In this document: in pieces, positions 8,499 through 15,623 of the stretch | Layout: each line of letters starts with the position of its first letter | Numbering within the stretch: the first letter of the stretch is position 1 | Made by a program: the position numbers and the translations under genes | The notes under the pieces: model-generated | What the model was told of the DNA's origin: nothing | What the model saw: the letters and a program-made list of their open reading frames with translations, nothing else | Databases searched by the model: none | Origin: JBFMHP01 sp964557295 | GTDB lineage: Bacteria > Pseudomonadota > Gammaproteobacteria > RBG-16-57-12 | NCBI GenBank assembly: GCA_964557295.1 | Contig: CAZKZP010000031.1 | Location: 1 to 35,377 of the forward strand | Length of the DNA stretch: 35,377 bases | Direction: 5' to 3'

Positions 8499-9104
8499 TT
8501 ACTTCTTCTTGGCTGCTCCGCGTCGACGGACTCTGGTCGCACGCTTTTTCTTAACTACCGCCTTAGGAGCTACTACAGCAGCGATAGGAGCCGTTTTTCT
8601 TCTGCGGCCCCTGCGTTTGCGTTTGGCTTTTTTCGCTGCCTTGCGGTCATATTTCTTTTCCCACTTGGCAACGAAGGCGGCAATCGCCTTCTCCTTGTCG
8701 GTTTCTTTCTTCAGCGCAGTCTTGATGTCTTTGACTGCCGCCTTGACCTCGGCGGACGCGGCTTTTGCTACTGCCTTTTTATCGCGCAGTGCCGCCCGTG
8801 CCGACTTGGCGACATCAGCGGCGCGAGCAACCGCAGCCTTGGCGGCAGCGGTCTTGCGAGCAGCCGCGGTTTTCTTCGCGGCGGCCAACTTGGCCTTGGC
8901 GGCTGATGCCTTTGCAGAAGCGGCCTCGACTGCCACGGCAGCCTTGTCCTTTGCCATAGCGGCTTTGCCTAGAGCCTTTTGTGCTTCCGCCTGTTGCTTG
9001 TTCATGGGCGTAGCGGCCAACAATGAAGCTGTAGAAACTGTTTTAACGATACGTGCTTTTTTGGCTGACACGCGTTTTTTTGCTGATCGTCTTCTCACTG
9101 CCAT
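8499..9104 (-). CDS. Histone H1-like Lys/Ala/Arg-rich DNA-binding protein
   Basis: The 201-residue product is strongly basic and of low complexity. The N-terminus is Arg/Lys-rich (MAVRRRSAKKRVSAKKA). A long Ala/Lys central region (about 40-135) is built from loose AKAA, AAKKTAA and ARAA units. A short more ordered block follows (EKAIAAFVAKWEKKYDRK, about 138-157), and the C-terminal tail is dense in Arg and Lys, ending RRRGAAKKK. This resembles the H1/AlgP-type nucleoid proteins of proteobacteria, which bind DNA or RNA without strong sequence preference. It is probably a nucleoid-associated protein. It has its own promoter (9140-9168) and terminator, so it is a single-gene unit. The plus-strand ORF at the same place is a shadow. 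Confidence 0.8.
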   Translation of the reverse strand: MAVRRRSAKKRVSAKKARIVKTVSTASLLAATPMNKQQAEAQKALGKAAMAKDKAAVAVEAASAKASAAKAKLAAAKKTAAARKTAAAKAAVARAADVAKSARAALRDKKAVAKAASAEVKAAVKDIKTALKKETDKEKAIAAFVAKWEKKYDRKAAKKAKRKRRGRRRKTAPIAAVVAPKAVVKKKRATRVRRRGAAKKK

Positions 9105-9139
9105 TGGTTGTCCTCGTATTTGTTGATGAGACGAAAATG

Positions 9140-9168
9140 ATTATAGTCATAAACTTTTCAATGCGCAA
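9140..9168 (-). promoter_or_regulatory. Sigma-70 promoter of the H1-like gene
   Basis: On the minus strand TTGCGC (9163-9168) and a perfect TATAAT (9140-9145) are separated by exactly 17 bp. The start would be near 9133, about 29 bases before the ATG at 9104, and an AGGA sits just upstream of that ATG. The surrounding DNA (9105-9367) is A+T-rich and otherwise empty. Confidence 0.75.
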
Positions 9169-9367
9169 AAACTCTCGGTTTATTGCAAGTGTTTTGCGCG
9201 TATTATTCGCCACCAAAACTCAGTCAACAACGCCCGAATCCATGGAACGCACAAAACTAAACCAATATCGTTTTTTTGAATTTTTTCTTTAGAAAATTAT
9301 TAGATGACAAAACACGGGCGCCCACGACCACGAAAAGAAAAATAAAAAAACATCGAAAAAAACGGGC

Positions 9368-12300
9368 TCAGACGAGATCCTCGATCATCTTTTCCATGCG
9401 CTTTATGGACACGGAAACGGTAGTTTTCAGCTCCTGTGCAAACAGGGATACACGCAATTCCTCGAGCATCCATCTTGGCTCGGAGCACGTCAATTCACCC
9501 TTGCCCCGGGGCTTACTTTTTCGTTGCAAAAGCTGCCACAGCCTGGCAATTTCTGCGGCATTTTGGCGATCTCGATCAAGCGCGCTGGGGAGTTTTATTA
9601 GCCGTAATTCCACTGCCTTGAGGTACCGCGGCAGGTGTTTCAGCCATTTCAACGGTATTTCGGTTACAAAGCCTGGATAAATCAGACCATCGAGTTGTTG
9701 CCGGATATCGTTGATCGCCGACAACCAGAGCGGCGGCATGCCGCCTTGTAACCTCTGTTTCAGCGCGGTGTATTGGGTGAGGATTTGCCCGATCAAATTC
9801 GAAATTTCATTCGCTTTGGTGATGAGCTGTTCCTTGCCCAGCTCCAAGGCGTCGAGAAATCCCGTTTGCGTGCGGATTTCACCGTATACCTCCGCGAAGA
9901 ATACCTCGTCGACGGCCAGGGCGATGATTGCCTCCTTCAATGCCTCGCATTGTCCAAACGGCGCATACATCAAGCAAATTTTATTGATATCCGGCAGATT
10001 TTTGCGCAGATATTTGATCTTGTCCGGCAACTGCAGCATGATCAGGCGGCGCACACCGTGGCGCATTTCGGCGCGGGCCCGCTCGACGGAATCCACCACC
10101 TGGAGGTCCACGGAAGTCTGCCGATCGATCAAGGTGGGAAATCCTTGGATGCATACGCCATGCTGGCGGATTTCGATGCTGCCCGGGAGATCGCCGAAAT
10201 CCCAGTTGGTGAGCCCCGTTTTTTCCAGGCCGGAGTCCGGTTTGGCGTTAAATACCACGCGGGCCTTTTCGCCTAAACGCGATTGTAAAGCCGCCAGATC
10301 ACGGCCTTCCGCGACCATCTTTCCTTTCGGATCGATGATCTCGAAATTCATCAAAAGGTGCGCCGACAGGGATACTTCCTGCCAATCCTGGGTCGATAAC
10401 GCAAGCCCGGACATCTTGCCGAGTTGCTTGGCCAATGCCTCCAGCAAACTGGTATCCGAGGGGGACAAGGCTTCCATGCAGGCGGCGGCATAATTGGGCG
10501 CGGGAACAAAATTGCGGCGTAGCGCCTTGGGCAGGGCCTTTATCAAGTAGACGATTTTCTCCTGCAACAGCCCCGGCACCAGCCATTCGAAAGGCTCGGG
10601 ACGCATTTGATTGAGCGCCGCCAGGGGAATGATCGCAGTGACGCCATCGGCCTGGTGACTGGGATCGAAGTGGTATTGCAACGCGATTTTGATCCCTTGA
10701 TGGATTAAAAAGTCCGGGAACGTCTCAGAGGTCACTACCTCTGCGGCATGCGACATCAGCGTGTCCTTGTTCAGAAACAGCAGTCCTGGCTCCTGCTTGG
10801 CCTGCTCCCGATACCAGCTTTCGAAATCCCGCCCGCTGACGACAGTTTCAGGGATCCGGCTGTCATAGAATTCGTACAACTGGTGTTCGTCGACCAGCAC
10901 ATCGCGCCGCCGCGCCTTGTGCTCGATCTCTTCGATCTCGATGATCAGCCGCCGATTATGGCCGAAGAATTCCGCCTGGGTATGAAAGTCACCGTGGACC
11001 AGCGCCTCGCGGATGAAGATTTCGCGTGCGGCTTTCGGATCGATGCGCCCAAAGCTCGCCTTGCGCTGCGCGACGATCGGCAGGCCGTACAAGGTCAGTT
11101 TTTCGTCGGCCACCACTTGGGCCGACTTTTTCTCCCAGCGCGGATTCGAATAACTGCGTTTGCACAGATGCCCCGCCACCTGCTCCACCCACTCCGGCTC
11201 GATCTTGGCGACGCCACGGGCGTAGAGCTGGGCGGTTTCCACCAGTTCCGCGGCCATGACCCATTTCGGCTGTTTTTTATAGAGCCCGGAGCCGGGGAAG
11301 ATACGGAATTTTTTGTTGCGCGCACCGAGGTATTCCTTGTCCTCCAGTTTCATGCCGAGATGACTCAACAGCCCGCTCAATAAGGCGCGATGGATCTGGG
11401 GATATTCCGCGGACAGCTCATTGAATCGGACGTCGAACTCGGTCATCTGGGTCTTGAGCTGCTGATGGATATCCTCCCATTCCAGCATGCGCAGATATGA
11501 AATGTAGCGGCTCTTGCACAGCAGGCGCAGCTTGTTGCGTGAGAGGTGATGTTTCTGTTCCTGAAACCAGCGCCATAGATTCACATACCCTAGATAATCG
11601 GAATCTTCATTCTGAAACTCCCGATGCGCCTCGTCCGCCGCCTGCTGATAGTCCACGGGCCGCTCGCGCGGATCCTGAATGCTCATGGCGGCGACGATGA
11701 TCAAGACTTCCGTCAGGGCGTGTTCCGTCACGGCGGCCAGCAACATGCGGCCCAGACGTGGATCAACCGGCAGGCGCGCCAATCGGCGGCCGGTCTCGGT
11801 GAGCTGATACCGGTCATCCACCGCGCCGAGTTCCTGCAACAATTTATAGCCGTCGTTGATCATGCGGCTGTCGGGCGGCTCGATGAACGGAAAGGCAGCG
11901 ATATCCCCCAGTCCCAGCGCAGTCATCTGCAAAATAACGCTCGCCAGATTGGTGCGCAGGATCTCCGGCTCGGTGAACAGCGGACGGCTGAGAAAATCTT
12001 CCTCGGAATACAGCCGGATGCACACACCGGGGGCCACACGCCCGCACCGCCCCTTGCGCTGGTTGGCGCTGGCCTGCGAGATGCGCTCGATCGGCAGGCG
12101 CTGCACCTTGCTGCGAAAACTGTAGCGGCTGATGCGCGCCAGTCCGGTGTCGATCACGTAACGGATGCCGGGGACGGTCAGCGAGGTTTCCGCCACATTG
12201 GTCGCCAGCACGATGCGCTGCCGGGAGCTGGGCTGAAAGATTTTGTTCTGTTCGCTCGCGCTCAGACGCGCATACAGTGGCAGGATTTCACTGTTGACAG

Positions 12301-13237
12301 GATGATGTTTGCGCAGGGCCTCGGCAGCCTCGCGAATTTCACGTTCACCGGACAGAAAAATCAAAATATGGCCGTGGCGGTCGAGGGCGGCGATTTCATC
12401 GACGGCGCTGAGCAGTCCCTGCATCAGATCGTTCTCGCGCTCCTCCTCACCCTCGCCCAGCGGCCGATAGCGCACCTCGACCGGATAGGTGCGCCCGGAG
12501 ACCTCGATGATCGGCGCATCATCAAAGTGCCTGGCAAAACGCTCGGTATCGATGGTGGCCGAGGTGATGATCACCTTGAGGTCGGGGCGCCGGGGCAGCA
12601 GTTCCTTGACATACCCGAGCAGGAAGTCGATGTTGAGGCTGCGCTCGTGCGCCTCGTCGATGATCAAGGTGTCGTAGTCTTGCAGCCAGCGGTCGCCCTG
12701 GGACTCGGCCAACAGCATGCCGTCGGTCATTATCTTTATATAGGTGTCGGGCCCGACGCGATCGGAAAAGCGGATCTTGTACCCCACCGCGTGGCCCACA
12801 TCGGACTGCAATTCACTGGCGATGCGCGTCGCCAGCGTGCGCGCGGCGATGCGCCGCGGCTGGGTGTGGCCGATCATGCCGGCAACGCCGCGACCCAACT
12901 CCAAGCAGATCTTGGGCAATTGCGTGGTCTTGCCGGAGCCGGTTTCACCGGCCACGATGACCACCGGATGCGCGGCGATCGCCTCCTTGATCGACTCGCG
13001 TTTTTCACACACCGGCAGCTCTTCGGGATACGTGGGCTTGGGCAGATGGTTCCGCCGCGCTTCGCGCCGGGCGCGCGATTGCGCGATATCCTGCTCTAAT
13101 TGCGCCAGCGATTTGTCATACGGCTGGTTTTGCTTACGGCGTTGCTCGATGGCGCGCAGCCGTTTGCCGAAGGCGGGCTGTTCGCGCAGCATGCACAATG
13201 AAATCTGTTCGCTGAGGCTTTTAAAATTGGATGACAC
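9368..13237 (-). CDS. hrpA: ATP-dependent RNA helicase HrpA
   Basis: HrpA is a DEAH-box helicase that works on RNA; in E. coli it is reported to help rescue stalled or collided ribosomes. The 1289-residue product has the full family length. Visible motifs are Walker A GETGSGKT (97-104), motif Ia TQPRRIAA (125-132), the DEAH box (194-197) followed by ERS, motif III TSAT, the helicase C-terminal ATNVAETSLTVPGI and QRKGRCGRVAPG, then HA2/OB-fold regions and the long HrpA-specific C-terminal half. Only 44 bases separate its start from the Rieske gene upstream, so the two may share a transcript. No clear hairpin follows the stop, only U-rich sequence. Confidence 0.97.
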   Translation of the reverse strand: MSSNFKSLSEQISLCMLREQPAFGKRLRAIEQRRKQNQPYDKSLAQLEQDIAQSRARREARRNHLPKPTYPEELPVCEKRESIKEAIAAHPVVIVAGETGSGKTTQLPKICLELGRGVAGMIGHTQPRRIAARTLATRIASELQSDVGHAVGYKIRFSDRVGPDTYIKIMTDGMLLAESQGDRWLQDYDTLIIDEAHERSLNIDFLLGYVKELLPRRPDLKVIITSATIDTERFARHFDDAPIIEVSGRTYPVEVRYRPLGEGEEERENDLMQGLLSAVDEIAALDRHGHILIFLSGEREIREAAEALRKHHPVNSEILPLYARLSASEQNKIFQPSSRQRIVLATNVAETSLTVPGIRYVIDTGLARISRYSFRSKVQRLPIERISQASANQRKGRCGRVAPGVCIRLYSEEDFLSRPLFTEPEILRTNLASVILQMTALGLGDIAAFPFIEPPDSRMINDGYKLLQELGAVDDRYQLTETGRRLARLPVDPRLGRMLLAAVTEHALTEVLIIVAAMSIQDPRERPVDYQQAADEAHREFQNEDSDYLGYVNLWRWFQEQKHHLSRNKLRLLCKSRYISYLRMLEWEDIHQQLKTQMTEFDVRFNELSAEYPQIHRALLSGLLSHLGMKLEDKEYLGARNKKFRIFPGSGLYKKQPKWVMAAELVETAQLYARGVAKIEPEWVEQVAGHLCKRSYSNPRWEKKSAQVVADEKLTLYGLPIVAQRKASFGRIDPKAAREIFIREALVHGDFHTQAEFFGHNRRLIIEIEEIEHKARRRDVLVDEHQLYEFYDSRIPETVVSGRDFESWYREQAKQEPGLLFLNKDTLMSHAAEVVTSETFPDFLIHQGIKIALQYHFDPSHQADGVTAIIPLAALNQMRPEPFEWLVPGLLQEKIVYLIKALPKALRRNFVPAPNYAAACMEALSPSDTSLLEALAKQLGKMSGLALSTQDWQEVSLSAHLLMNFEIIDPKGKMVAEGRDLAALQSRLGEKARVVFNAKPDSGLEKTGLTNWDFGDLPGSIEIRQHGVCIQGFPTLIDRQTSVDLQVVDSVERARAEMRHGVRRLIMLQLPDKIKYLRKNLPDINKICLMYAPFGQCEALKEAIIALAVDEVFFAEVYGEIRTQTGFLDALELGKEQLITKANEISNLIGQILTQYTALKQRLQGGMPPLWLSAINDIRQQLDGLIYPGFVTEIPLKWLKHLPRYLKAVELRLIKLPSALDRDRQNAAEIARLWQLLQRKSKPRGKGELTCSEPRWMLEELRVSLFAQELKTTVSVSIKRMEKMIEDLV

Positions 13238-13281
13238 GGAATTGAATTCTGATTGGGATTAATGGTCCGCGGAACGAGCGG

Positions 13282-13593
13282 CTATGCCACATCGACCCAC
13301 ACTCGGCCATCGGCCACTTTGACGGGAAAGCAGCGCAACGGTTTGTGCGCGGGCGGCCCAAGCGGGCGGCCGTCTTTGATGCAGAAGCGCGCCCCGTGCA
13401 TCATGCAGGTGATCTGATCGCCCTGCAACGGTCCTCCCGACAACGGGCATGGATTGTGGGTGCACAAATCCTCGAAGGCGAAAAGGCCGTCGCGGATATG
13501 ATAGACGGCGATGCGCACCGCGCCAAATTCGATGGTTTCATAACACCCCAAGGGGATGCGGTGTTCGCTGCAAACTTCTATCCAGTGAGACAT
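13282..13593 (-). CDS. Rieske (2Fe-2S) small ferredoxin-like protein
   Basis: The 103-residue protein consists of one Rieske domain. The two cluster-binding boxes are C44-T-H46 (in CTHNPCPLSGG) and C63-M-M-H66 (in CMMHGARF), so all four ligands are present. Its size is that of NirD or BphF-type soluble ferredoxins, which pass electrons to a partner oxygenase or reductase. No such partner lies next to it, so its electron acceptor is unknown. It has no signal peptide and should be cytoplasmic. It is the gene just upstream of hrpA and is divergent from the MipA-like gene. Confidence 0.88.
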   Translation of the reverse strand: MSHWIEVCSEHRIPLGCYETIEFGAVRIAVYHIRDGLFAFEDLCTHNPCPLSGGPLQGDQITCMMHGARFCIKDGRPLGPPAHKPLRCFPVKVADGRVWVDVA

Positions 13594-13669
13594 ATCTTTG
13601 CCGTAATTACGAGTTTCGTGATTCTATATATAATTCTCCAATACAACCACCCCACGCCTATCAACCAAA

Positions 13670-14509
13670 ATGAACAAAATCGTTCTCCTCGCATGCAGTC
13701 TGTGGCTGGCCGCCCTGCATTCCAAGGCGCATGCAGACAGCCTGCCGCTCTGGGAGCTGGGCGCGAGTTTCGCCTGGATGCAACTGGCCGATTATCGCGG
13801 CTCCGCGGAAAAATCCAATTATCTGATCCCCCTTCCCTACATTGCCTATCGCGGCGAGCGGCTGCGCGTCGGGCGCACCGGCATCAAAGGCATGCTCTAC
13901 GACACGGAAGACACCAAGGCCGATATCAGCCTGTTCGGCTCGCCGCCGGTGAAAAGCAATGATATCCAAGCTCGGGCCGGGATGGAGGATCTCGACGCCA
14001 CCCTGGAAATCGGCCCCACCGTGGAACTCAAACTCTTCGAATCAGCAAACAAGGTCACCCGCATCGAATTCAATCTGCCGCTGCGCGCGGTGATCGCGAC
14101 TGACTTGAAAAGATTCGATCAGAGAGGCTGGGTGTTTTTTCCGCACGTCGATCTGCTGCGCGAGTATCAACCCAAGGGGCTCAATACCCGCTTCGAGGTT
14201 TCGCTCGGCCCCTTGTTCGCCACGCGGGAATACCACGACTACTTCTATGGGGTCGCAGAGCAGGATGCTACTGCGGAACGTCCGGCCTATGAGCCCAGCG
14301 GGGGCTATAGCGGGGCGCGTTTGCTGGTGAATTATCGACGTTATTTCACCGACCACCTGATCTTTCGCGCCTTTTTCATCCACGACGACCTCACCGGCGC
14401 CGCCTTCGCGGACAGCCCCTTGGTCACCGATAAAAACACCTTCATCGGCGGGGTGATGCTCACCTGGATCTTCAGTCATTCGCAGACCTTGGTGCCCTAC
14501 GATGATTGA
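13670..14509 (+). CDS. MipA/OmpV family outer membrane protein
   Basis: The 279-residue product begins with a signal peptide (MNKIVLLACSLWLAALHSKAHA, cleavage likely after residue 22). The mature part has alternating aromatic and hydrophobic strands typical of a beta-barrel. The opening WELGASFAWMQLADYRGSAEKSN and the phrases LIPLPYIAYRGERLRVGR and GYSGARLLVNYRRYFTDHLIFRAFFIHDDLTGAAFADSPLV are typical of the MipA/OmpV family. Members are linked to cell-wall enzyme scaffolding (MipA) or to osmotic adaptation and adhesion (OmpV); which applies here is not clear. It is divergent from the Rieske gene and has a possible TATAAT at 13629-13634 upstream, without a clear -35. Confidence 0.85.
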   Translation: MNKIVLLACSLWLAALHSKAHADSLPLWELGASFAWMQLADYRGSAEKSNYLIPLPYIAYRGERLRVGRTGIKGMLYDTEDTKADISLFGSPPVKSNDIQARAGMEDLDATLEIGPTVELKLFESANKVTRIEFNLPLRAVIATDLKRFDQRGWVFFPHVDLLREYQPKGLNTRFEVSLGPLFATREYHDYFYGVAEQDATAERPAYEPSGGYSGARLLVNYRRYFTDHLIFRAFFIHDDLTGAAFADSPLVTDKNTFIGGVMLTWIFSHSQTLVPYDD

Positions 14510-14514
14510 TGCGG

Positions 14515-14555
14515 GGCCGTATAGCCTCAAGCCCCCCCGCAAGCTATACTCGGCC
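14515..14555. repeat. Imperfect inverted repeat upstream of the tae4-like gene
   Basis: GGCC-GTATAGC (14515-14525) can pair with GCTATAC-TC-GGCC (14543-14555) across a 17-base loop rich in C. The right arm contains a TATACT (14545-14550) that could be a -10 box about 30 bases ahead of the tae4-like start, with the CTATACT form often seen in sigma-S promoters. There is no matching -35 and no U-tract. A related structure lies on the other side of the toxin/immunity pair (15545-15576). Confidence 0.5.
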
Positions 14556-14580
14556 TTGGCAGATCAATTAAGGACAAGCC

Positions 14581-15083
14581 ATGAAAAGACCATCTTTCGC
14601 ATCCGCGTGGACCGCGTCAATGCGCATAAACGACCCTAAAAATCCGGGCACCAAAGTGGCCACCGTCATTGGCGGAAATGTCGCCAAAAACATCAACAAC
14701 CCTGCTCCAAGTCAGCGCTGGAGTAACACCTGTGCAGTGCGTCTCAGCTACATTCTGAATCAATCGGGGATGCCCATTCCACACATCCCCGGCCAAACCG
14801 TATCAGGCGCCGACAAGCGGTGGTACTTCTTTCGCGTCAAAGATGTTATTGCCTTTTTGAAGCAACAGTGGGGCCAGCCGGACTCGATCCTTCAGTATCC
14901 CCCCGCAGGTGGCGGAGTTCTGTCCGCCCAGAAGGGACCATCTTATTCGAGGTCTCCGGGTGGTCAGATGCGGCTGGTCACGCAACACTTTGGAACGGTA
15001 GCAGTTGTTATGACCATTGCTATTTTAATGAGCCGGGCGTGAATTATAGAACACATACAGCCAACTTCTGGAGGTTAACATGA
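14581..15083 (+). pseudogene. Type VI secretion amidase effector, Tae4 family, with a -1 frameshift
   Basis: Tae4 proteins are NlpC/P60-type amidases that cut peptidoglycan peptides in rival cells. The first frame gives RPSFASAW, then the catalytic-site segment NTCAVRLSYILN (C51) and TVSGADKRWYFFRVKDVI, all typical of Tae4. It then runs out of family sequence after LSAQKG and would stop at 15042. The family sequence resumes in the -1 frame as TILFEVSGW, then GHATLWNGSSCYDHCYF, holding the catalytic His (about 134), and ends at 15083. Joining them needs one extra base, most simply in the GGG at 14934-14936, and gives about 167 residues. The restored stop overlaps the immunity gene by ATGA, which supports that ending. 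AGGA precedes the ATG. The break is either a sequencing error or inactivation; no slippery heptamer is seen. Confidence 0.88.
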
Positions 15084-15532
15084 GCATGAGGCGGTCGTTC
15101 ATCCTGTTGATTGTTAGCGGCCTGCTACTGTGGAATGTAGGCCAAGCCAAGGATAACGCCGTCACTTCGCCGCAAGCGGGCGCCCGCACCTATGCCCAAA
15201 ATTACAAAGACATGGTGCTCGCCACGTGCATCGCAACTGCCTATCGAAATGACCCGACGGCATCGATGGATGCGGGCAGTAGCGTCAGCGCCCTGCGAGA
15301 TTGGACCTATTACGACATGGAGAACAGCCCTGATGCCATCAAATCGCTAGTGGACCAGTATTTGCGCCGCGATTACCACAACCCTCTGGCCGAAGCAGAG
15401 GTGAAAGGGGTTAAGTTCGATCTATTGAAATGCTTTGATCTATATCACAGCAAAGAGCTTAACGCCCAGGTCAAGAGTTTCGTATTTAAGCCGAACCGCA
15501 CCTATCGACAGGACAACCCGCCAGCAAAATGA
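15080..15532 (+). CDS. Type VI secretion amidase immunity protein, Tai4 family
   Basis: Tai4 proteins sit in the periplasm and block Tae4 amidases. The 150-residue product starts with a signal peptide (MSMRRSFILLIVSGLLLWNVGQA, cleavage likely after residue 23). The mature part carries the family-like segments TYAQNYKDMVLATCIATAY, SSVSALRDWTYYDME and GVKFDLLKCFDLYHSKEL, helical and with two cysteines that could form a disulphide. The ATG at 15080 shares ATGA with the restored stop of the effector and follows GGAGG at 15070-15074; an in-frame ATG at 15086 is an alternative start. Unlike the effector it is intact. No other type VI genes are in the window, so this is an orphan pair. Confidence 0.85.
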   Translation: MSMRRSFILLIVSGLLLWNVGQAKDNAVTSPQAGARTYAQNYKDMVLATCIATAYRNDPTASMDAGSSVSALRDWTYYDMENSPDAIKSLVDQYLRRDYHNPLAEAEVKGVKFDLLKCFDLYHSKELNAQVKSFVFKPNRTYRQDNPPAK

Positions 15533-15544
15533 CGCTTCGCAGCT

Positions 15545-15577
15545 GTATAGCCGCCGCCGGTCCAACTGAGCTATAAT
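15545..15577. repeat. Inverted repeat with TATAAT between tai4 and ygiQ
   Basis: GTATAGC (15545-15551) and GCTATAA (15570-15576) form six matching base pairs in an arrangement similar to the repeat at 14519-14549, with an offset of 25 versus 24 bases. The right arm includes TATAAT (15572-15577), a candidate -10 for ygiQ (ATG 15624), without a clear -35. On the minus strand 15562-15574 reads ATAGCTCAGTTGG, identical to the D-arm of the tRNA-Gly at the left end, so a tRNA fragment is possible. Confidence 0.45.
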
Positions 15578-15623
15578 AGCCCGACTTTTACACTCAGTCT
15601 TTACTACAGGTCGTTCCCCTCCC

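Noticed and set aside
8509..9126. Long plus-strand ORF opposite the H1-like gene
   Set aside because: It is the complement of a biased Ala/Lys gene; the minus strand has the promoter, ribosome site and terminator.
11624..13099. 491-codon plus-strand ORF inside hrpA
   Set aside because: Shadow ORF caused by high G+C; hrpA has all helicase motifs on the other strand.
14899..14940. Programmed -1 frameshift in the tae4-like gene
   Set aside because: Neither the C6 run nor the AAGGGA site forms an X-XXY-YYZ heptamer in the right phase, and no stimulating hairpin is evident.
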